This document shows, one piece after another, positions 1 through 6,345 of a stretch of DNA of 6,345 bases (position 1 is its first letter; the number at the start of each line of letters is the position of its first letter). The DNA comes from Acidobacteriota bacterium (GTDB taxonomy: Bacteria; Acidobacteriota; Terriglobia; UBA7540), in the NCBI GenBank assembly GCA_021780055.1, contig JAJXZM010000017.1, forward strand, positions 1 to 6,345. Reading direction: 5' to 3'. The notes beneath the pieces were generated by a model. It ran no database searches. It saw nothing but the letters and a program-made list of their open reading frames with translations, and was not told the DNA's origin. The translations under genes were made by a program, and so were the position numbers.

Positions 1-1
1 G

Positions 2-1243
<1,242 letters not shown>

Positions 1244-1278
1244 AGGCCGGAAGGCTTTCACTCGAGACATAGTCGGAC

Positions 1279-1689
1279 ATGGGCAATTCAATCAAACTGG
1301 AAATTGTAACACCGGAAGGCAAAGCATATTCCGAACACGTGGAGATGGTTACGTTGCCGGCCGTCGAGGGGCAGATCGGGATTCTACCCCAGCACGTCCG
1401 GCTGATGACCCAACTCGTGCCCGGTGAAATGATTGTACACAGGAACGGGCATGACGACTTCCTTGCCGTGGGTGAGGGGCTCATTGAAGTTACAGGCGAA
1501 CACGTGGCTATCGTGACGGACATGGCGATTCGCGTTGAGGACATCGATGAGGCAAAAGCCGAAGAGGCCCGTGAACGTGCCGCCGCCCGCCTCCGGGAAA
1601 AACTCTCTTCCGAAGAAGTCGCTTCTGTTAATGCCTCCCTGGCCCGGTCGCTGGCGCAATTGCGCGTCAAGCGGCGCCATCACGCCTGA
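1279..1689 (+). CDS. atpC: F1F0 ATP synthase subunit epsilon
   Basis: This 136-residue protein is the epsilon subunit of the F1 central stalk. In the family it couples gamma rotation to the c-ring and can inhibit ATP hydrolysis through its C-terminal helices. Residues 1-85 match the N-terminal beta-sandwich: it opens KLEIVTPEGKAYSE, and GQIGILPQH follows at about 31-39. Residues 88-136 form the charged helical hairpin beginning IDEAKAEEARERA. The length is normal. An in-frame TAG at 1270-1272 lies only two codons before the ATG, so the start is well fixed even though the Shine-Dalgarno sequence is weak. The gene sits 35 bases after atpD and is probably read from the same transcript. Two small departures from consensus are visible. 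QHVR stands where many homologues have GHAP or GHTP. IDEAKA stands where ATP-binding epsilons carry I(L)DxxRA, so Lys replaces the Arg. Confidence 0.96.
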   Translation: MGNSIKLEIVTPEGKAYSEHVEMVTLPAVEGQIGILPQHVRLMTQLVPGEMIVHRNGHDDFLAVGEGLIEVTGEHVAIVTDMAIRVEDIDEAKAEEARERAAARLREKLSSEEVASVNASLARSLAQLRVKRRHHA

Positions 1690-1820
1690 CCTGAAGAAGA
1701 CCGTCCAACCCTCGGATATCGGCGATAGCTAAAGTGCGGTATGGGAAAGACGCGTCAAAGGCAAGATCACGATCATCTTTCGCAGTTCGCATAGCTTGCC
1801 ATGAGTACCCCGTGTGCGAC

Positions 1821-1825
1821 GGAGG
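1821..1825 (+). promoter_or_regulatory. Shine-Dalgarno that decides the BON lipoprotein start
   Basis: GGAGG lies 8 bases before the ATG at 1834. The longer in-frame ATG at 1801 has no comparable site, and starting there would put eleven polar residues in front of the signal peptide. The site therefore favours 1834 as the true start. Confidence 0.75.
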
Positions 1826-1833
1826 GCACTGAA

Positions 1834-2196
1834 ATGAGGGAAGCACGACTATTAAGCTCAGGTCTGCTGGTTGTTGCCCTGGCGTTCTTCAGTGCGTGCA
1901 GCCGGATGTCGCCGTCTGACGACGCGGCGATTACCAGAGAGATTCAGGCGAGACTGTATCAGGACCAGACGCTGAAGACGAGGGACATCAGTATCATCGC
2001 GCAGGGTGGCACAATCGTTTTGACGGGTCAGGTGGAAACTGCCGAAGAGAAAACGGTTGCAGAGCAGTTGGCCAGGCAGGTCAGCGGCGTGAAGAAGGTT
2101 GTGAATGAACTGGCCATTGTTGGTGTACCTCCGAAAACGGGGGCACTCCGGCCTGCCTGTAGGAAAGGTACGCCGGCTTCATTTGCGCTGCAATGA
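1834..2196 (+). CDS. BON-domain putative lipoprotein
   Basis: This is a small exported protein of 120 residues from the ATG at 1834. Residues 1-21 form a signal peptide with basic residues (MREAR) followed by a hydrophobic stretch. The segment ends FFSAC, and Cys22 is a likely lipidation site, although Phe at -3 is a weak fit to the lipobox. Residues 30-97 match a single BON domain: an opening helix (ITREIQARLYQD), the strand-turn-strand IIAQGGTIVLTGQV with its conserved glycines, then helix AEEKTVAEQLARQV and the closing GVKKVVNELAIV. BON domains occur in OsmY and other envelope-stress proteins and are thought to bind phospholipid or other envelope components. The last 23 residues, rich in Pro, Arg and Ala, lie outside the domain. 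An MscS channel gene follows after 66 bases on the same strand, so a role in envelope or osmotic stress is a reasonable inference. The exact ligand is unknown. Confidence 0.85.
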   Translation: MREARLLSSGLLVVALAFFSACSRMSPSDDAAITREIQARLYQDQTLKTRDISIIAQGGTIVLTGQVETAEEKTVAEQLARQVSGVKKVVNELAIVGVPPKTGALRPACRKGTPASFALQ

Positions 2197-2262
2197 TCGC
2201 AGAAATAAGTAGTTGCGCTCGTTGTTCGGGCCACCCGGGCCGGCTATTTTTCGAGGTGCAGT

Positions 2263-3960
<1,698 letters not shown>

Positions 3961-4136
3961 TGCGCAAGCGAAGCTCGCCCCATTCGAGGAGTCGGTGGTG
4001 GCTGGCAGAAAAAGGGAAAAGGGCTGTAATTAGTCCGCGGGGCCTCTGCGATGACGATATCTCCAAAGCAGATCCGTGCCTGTCAAAGGGAAAGCTAACA
4101 CCGATCAGCATAACGCTCAACCTATCCCATTGGTCC
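3961..4136. other. Convergent intergenic region
   Basis: These 176 bases separate the MscS gene from the convergent exported-protein gene on the minus strand. Both genes end here, so transcription termination would be expected. The best inverted repeat I can find is TCTGC with GCAGA across an 18-base loop and no T-tract, which is not a credible intrinsic terminator. The open plus-strand frame across this stretch has no recognisable protein features and overlaps both flanking genes. Confidence 0.6.
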
Positions 4137-5089
4137 CTATCTCAACGCCCGAAGAAGGTCGGCGAGATCATGTTTCATCTGAGCGATGGCGTGCGCCACG
4201 TCGGCAAGCATCGCTGAGCGCTCAGTCAATATCTCCACGTCCAGCTTTTTGTTGATGGCTGGGTAGTCGTAAAGAGCATGATCCTTTGCTGCGAGCGAAC
4301 TGAACCTGGAACTTGCAGCCTGCCTTTGGACTCCCATTGTTCCAGCAATTGCGCCCTTCGGCTCAATTCTTCAGATTTCCCCGGTGGAACACTATTCAGG
4401 TACGTCCATGCAGCTTCAGCATAGAGGCGTTGCTGCGCTGCAGGGTCGGCAAAGAAGGGCCCCAGCATGCTTGGGAGAACACCCTCGGCATGTCCTTTTT
4501 CTTTTGTTTGACGGAGACCGCGGACCGAAAACAAAGTGGATATTCCTCCTGAGGCGAACCCAAGCACATCGCCCAGATCCGAAGTAATATCGCTGAATGA
4601 CAGGGCGCCTGCGACAATGCCGAGTCCCGTGCTTACAGTAAGAACTGCCAGGTTTGTGGTTCCCAGGGCACGATCGTGCCGAGTCTGAGAAATTCTTATC
4701 AGCTCGTAGATTTGTCTTTGTTCGTAGTCGATTTCATTTAGAACAGAATCCACGTCGAGCGATGCGGTCACGACGGTATCGGTAATCTCCTGGCGGAGTG
4801 ACAGTTCTTCAAGTGATCGGACCCGGCCTTGAGCGGCGCTCTCCGAGGTGGTTAATTGCGAAAGCCTGGCGAGGTCACAATCGACACCAATGACGCGCGC
4901 CACTTGCAGAGCGTTAGGCGGGAGTTTGAGTCGCATCTCTTCCTGAGGTTGGAAGTCAGATGAACAGGGCTTGGCCGCTGTTGGTAATTGAGGTGCACTT
5001 TCCTGGGCCACGTATATTCTCGCGGGCAGGAACAACGCGAGTACCCAGATGAACAGGACGACACGGAAATGGCGTTTTGCATGTTTCAT
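4137..5089 (-). CDS. Exported protein of unknown function, frame broken near 4280
   Basis: I do not recognise a function. The start at 5089 is chosen because a strong GGAGGTGA lies 8 bases upstream and the protein then begins with a classical signal peptide (MKHAKRHF, hydrophobic core, probable cleavage after IYVA, residue 28). The mature part has a helical, charged segment (about 60-140, including LDVDSVLNEIDYEQRQIYEL). A Gly/Ala/Ser-rich hydrophobic hairpin follows at 143-188 (TVSTGLGIVAGALSF and VLGFASGGISTLFSV). Next come a WTYLNSVPPGK motif at about 228-238 and a Trp-containing helix. In the reading frame used up to there, the protein runs out of recognisable sequence after SQQRI (about residue 270) and stops at 4226. 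The adjacent frame continues with KKLDVEILTERSAMLADV and ends in a helical DLADLLRALR at 4137. One added base near 4280 would give a continuous 317-residue protein. The gene lies 84 bases after the YjjB-like gene on the same strand. The frameshift may be real or a sequencing or assembly error. Confidence 0.8.
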
Positions 5090-5115
5090 GGCCGTCATCA
5101 CCTCCCTCCACGGCC
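5090..5115 (-). promoter_or_regulatory. Hairpin with the Shine-Dalgarno in its loop, before the exported-protein start
   Basis: On the minus strand the bases read GGCCGT, then the 14-base loop GGAGGGAGGTGATG, then ACGGCC, directly followed by the ATG at 5089. The two 6-base arms (5115-5110 and 5095-5090) are perfectly complementary and GC-rich. The ribosome binding site is therefore displayed in, or confined to, the loop of a hairpin abutting the start codon. The inverted repeat is seen directly. Any effect on translation is inference. Confidence 0.5.
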
Positions 5116-5173
5116 CCGTTGAACAAAGAGAGCGCTTAAAAAAGGGCTTTGGAGAAGCGAAGTGCAATCTCTT

Positions 5174-5638
5174 TCACCGGGTCCTGTGCATCCGCAGCAG
5201 AAGGGTAGGGATGGCCAGTCCGGTTCCGAGGGCGCCGATGACAAACACTACGCGCAGAGCGTCTTCCAGGGCCATGATGAAACTTTCTTGGGCGATGGCA
5301 GGATGCAGGCCCGCAACAGCAAACAACCCCTGGATTGCCTTGGTGGCGGTCCCGCCTGGAATCAACGGAATGCAGCCCACAACCTCCAGTGAGTTGCGGG
5401 AAATTTTGATCCGGGAGTGAAGGAGTTGCACGGCGGCGCCGACCGCCAGAGCTGCGACAAACGAAGCCGCCACCAGGCTCCAGCCACTTTCTCTGGCAGC
5501 GGTGCGGACCATGAGTGCCAGAGCGCCGCTGGCCGCGCACCACGGCAGCGCCCGGAAGCCAACATTGAAAAGCACGCCGAAGCCGGCAGCAGCAAGCCCC
5601 CCGCAGGCGGTTTGGTGGAGCAGATAGGAGATATCCAC
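5174..5638 (-). CDS. YjjB-like half of a split ThrE-family exporter (ThrE_2/DUF3815)
   Basis: This 154-residue integral membrane protein is the C-terminal half of the ThrE transporter family. Corynebacterium ThrE exports threonine and serine as one polypeptide. In E. coli the split pair YjjP/YjjB is implicated in succinate export. Visible family features are GFGVLFNVGFRALPW at residues 19-33, a helix at 54-72, the Pro-rich signature GCIPLIPGGTATKAIQG at about 88-104, and a last helix at about 126-148. The GTG at 5638 is chosen as the start because GAAAGG lies about 8 bases upstream and homologues begin just before this first helix. A TTG at 5644 is an alternative that would overlap the previous stop. 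The gene starts 2 bases after the stop of the YjjP-like gene, so the two are almost certainly translationally coupled and form one transporter. The substrate cannot be inferred. Confidence 0.88.
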   Translation of the reverse strand: MDISYLLHQTACGGLAAAGFGVLFNVGFRALPWCAASGALALMVRTAARESGWSLVAASFVAALAVGAAVQLLHSRIKISRNSLEVVGCIPLIPGGTATKAIQGLFAVAGLHPAIAQESFIMALEDALRVVFVIGALGTGLAIPTLLLRMHRTR

Positions 5639-5640
5639 GT

Positions 5641-6345
5641 TCAAGGCCTTTCGCCCAGCATGCCTTCGGCAAGCCACAACCCAACCGTAAAGAATACCAG
5701 AATCACGGCCACCCAGACGGCCCGGGCGCTCCCAAGTGTGGGGCGGCCTTCCAGAATGTCGTTCTGCGAGTTGAGCGATGGCACACCTGGCACCAACAAC
5801 AGCACGGGCGCCGTCATGGCGGTTGCCACCGTGTAACTTCCCGCCCACCGCGCCGCGAGTCCGCACAAGGCGGACCCGATAAACGCCACCGCCCCAGTGG
5901 AAACGAAAACGTTGACGTTGCGCAAGGCAAGGGCTCGCCGCGCCGCCTGAGCAAGACCGGCGGCCACGAAGATTGGCCCCACACCCGCCCAGTCCACACC
6001 CATCAACCGCCCGAAGGCAGCGCACGCCACACCGACGGCCACGGCGACAACCCAGTCGGGATGACGGGAGGAAGTCCTCACGAGGCGATCCAGTTCCTCC
6101 CGAGCTTCCGCCGTAGTGAACTTTCCCCCCTCGATTCGTCCTGCGGCCACGTGAAGGGCGTAGTCGAGACTCTGGTTCACACCCAGCGGACCGACTTTAC
6201 ACATGCGTGTGATCCCATGGCGCCCGATGCCGATCGTGATGGAGAGCGATGCGTAGCCGACTCGCAGGTCCGTACGTTCAGCTCCCAGGCCAACAGCCAC
6301 CTGCCGGGCAATTCCCTCCACGTCGCGCGCGCTCGCGCCGGCTTC
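5641..6345 (-). CDS. YjjP-like half of a split ThrE-family exporter (DUF1212), 5'-truncated by window edge
   Basis: This is the N-terminal half of a ThrE-type exporter, with 234 residues visible. The frame is open to the window edge and begins EAGASARDVEGIAR, which matches the conserved start of the cytoplasmic domain (the (E/N)GA..RVE region) in the family. The GTG at 6321 is therefore internal, and a short N-terminus lies outside. Numbering from the first visible residue, 1-92 form the soluble domain (including GVNQSLDYALHVAAGRI and FTTAEAREELDRL). Membrane helices follow at about 98-116, 120-138, 143-166, 170-186 and 207-227. The loop LVPGVPSLNSQNDILEGR at 184-201 fits the family signature with its conserved PG and Asp. 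The gene ends 2 bases before the YjjB-like start. Substrates in characterised relatives are threonine, serine or succinate; which applies here is unknown. Confidence 0.9.
   Translation of the reverse strand, partial: EAGASARDVEGIARQVAVGLGAERTDLRVGYASLSITIGIGRHGITRMCKVGPLGVNQSLDYALHVAAGRIEGGKFTTAEAREELDRLVRTSSRHPDWVVAVAVGVACAAFGRLMGVDWAGVGPIFVAAGLAQAARRALALRNVNVFVSTGAVAFIGSALCGLAARWAGSYTVATAMTAPVLLLVPGVPSLNSQNDILEGRPTLGSARAVWVAVILVFFTVGLWLAEGMLGERP

Noticed and set aside
1760..1800. Inverted repeat GGCAAG...CTTGCC between atpC and the BON gene
   Set aside because: Six-base arms with a 29-base loop and no T-tract. Too weak for a terminator or operator call.
2224..2250. Possible terminator CGGG-CCA-CCCG followed by a short T run between the BON and MscS genes
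   Set aside because: Only four GC pairs, extendable by G-U wobbles, and the T run starts about 8 bases after the stem. It is not a convincing intrinsic terminator.
5090..5167. Longer start at 5167 for the exported protein
   Set aside because: It would place 26 extra residues before a classical signal peptide and ignore the strong Shine-Dalgarno serving the ATG at 5089.
5116..5173. Promoter for the exported-protein gene (TTGCAC as a -35 element)
   Set aside because: No acceptable -10 element lies at the right spacing. Read-through from the YjjP/YjjB-like genes is equally possible.
5639..6025. N-terminal extension of the YjjB-like frame
   Set aside because: The translation is Arg/Gly/Cys-rich, overlaps the well-supported YjjP-like gene in another frame, and has no family match. 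The real protein starts at about 5638.

Overview
The window holds six genes. They look like ordinary chromosomal housekeeping and envelope genes of a Gram-negative bacterium. A predicted lipoprotein, a MscS channel with an extracytoplasmic N-terminal domain, and exported proteins with classical signal peptides point to a diderm cell. Base composition is moderately GC-rich and rises in the last 1.1 kb. The ATP synthase proteins and the exported hypothetical protein resemble, from memory, those of Acidobacteriota or related environmental lineages. That placement is a low-confidence inference. No mobile elements, tRNA or rRNA genes, CRISPR arrays or phage genes are visible.

Plus strand, 1-1689: the 3' end of an F-type ATP synthase operon, with atpD (beta subunit, missing its 5' end) followed after 35 bases by atpC (epsilon subunit, complete). 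Plus strand, 1834-3960: a small predicted BON-domain lipoprotein followed after 66 bases by a 565-residue MscS-type mechanosensitive channel with a signal peptide and a periplasmic domain. These two are probably co-transcribed and form a plausible envelope or osmotic-stress pair.

Minus strand, 6345 down to 4137: three genes in the same direction. The first two are the split halves of a ThrE/YjjP-YjjB-type exporter. The YjjP-like half runs off the right edge of the window, and the YjjB-like half starts 2 bases after it at a GTG. The third, 84 bases further on, encodes an exported protein of unknown function. Its reading frame is broken by an apparent one-base deletion near 4280, and the conserved-looking C-terminus continues in the neighbouring frame to 4137. 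This group converges on the MscS gene across 176 bases (3961-4136) in which I see no gene and no convincing terminator.

I see no clearly novel multi-gene system. The observations most worth a second look are the frameshifted exported protein family, a hairpin that places that gene's Shine-Dalgarno sequence in its loop, and the BON-MscS pairing.
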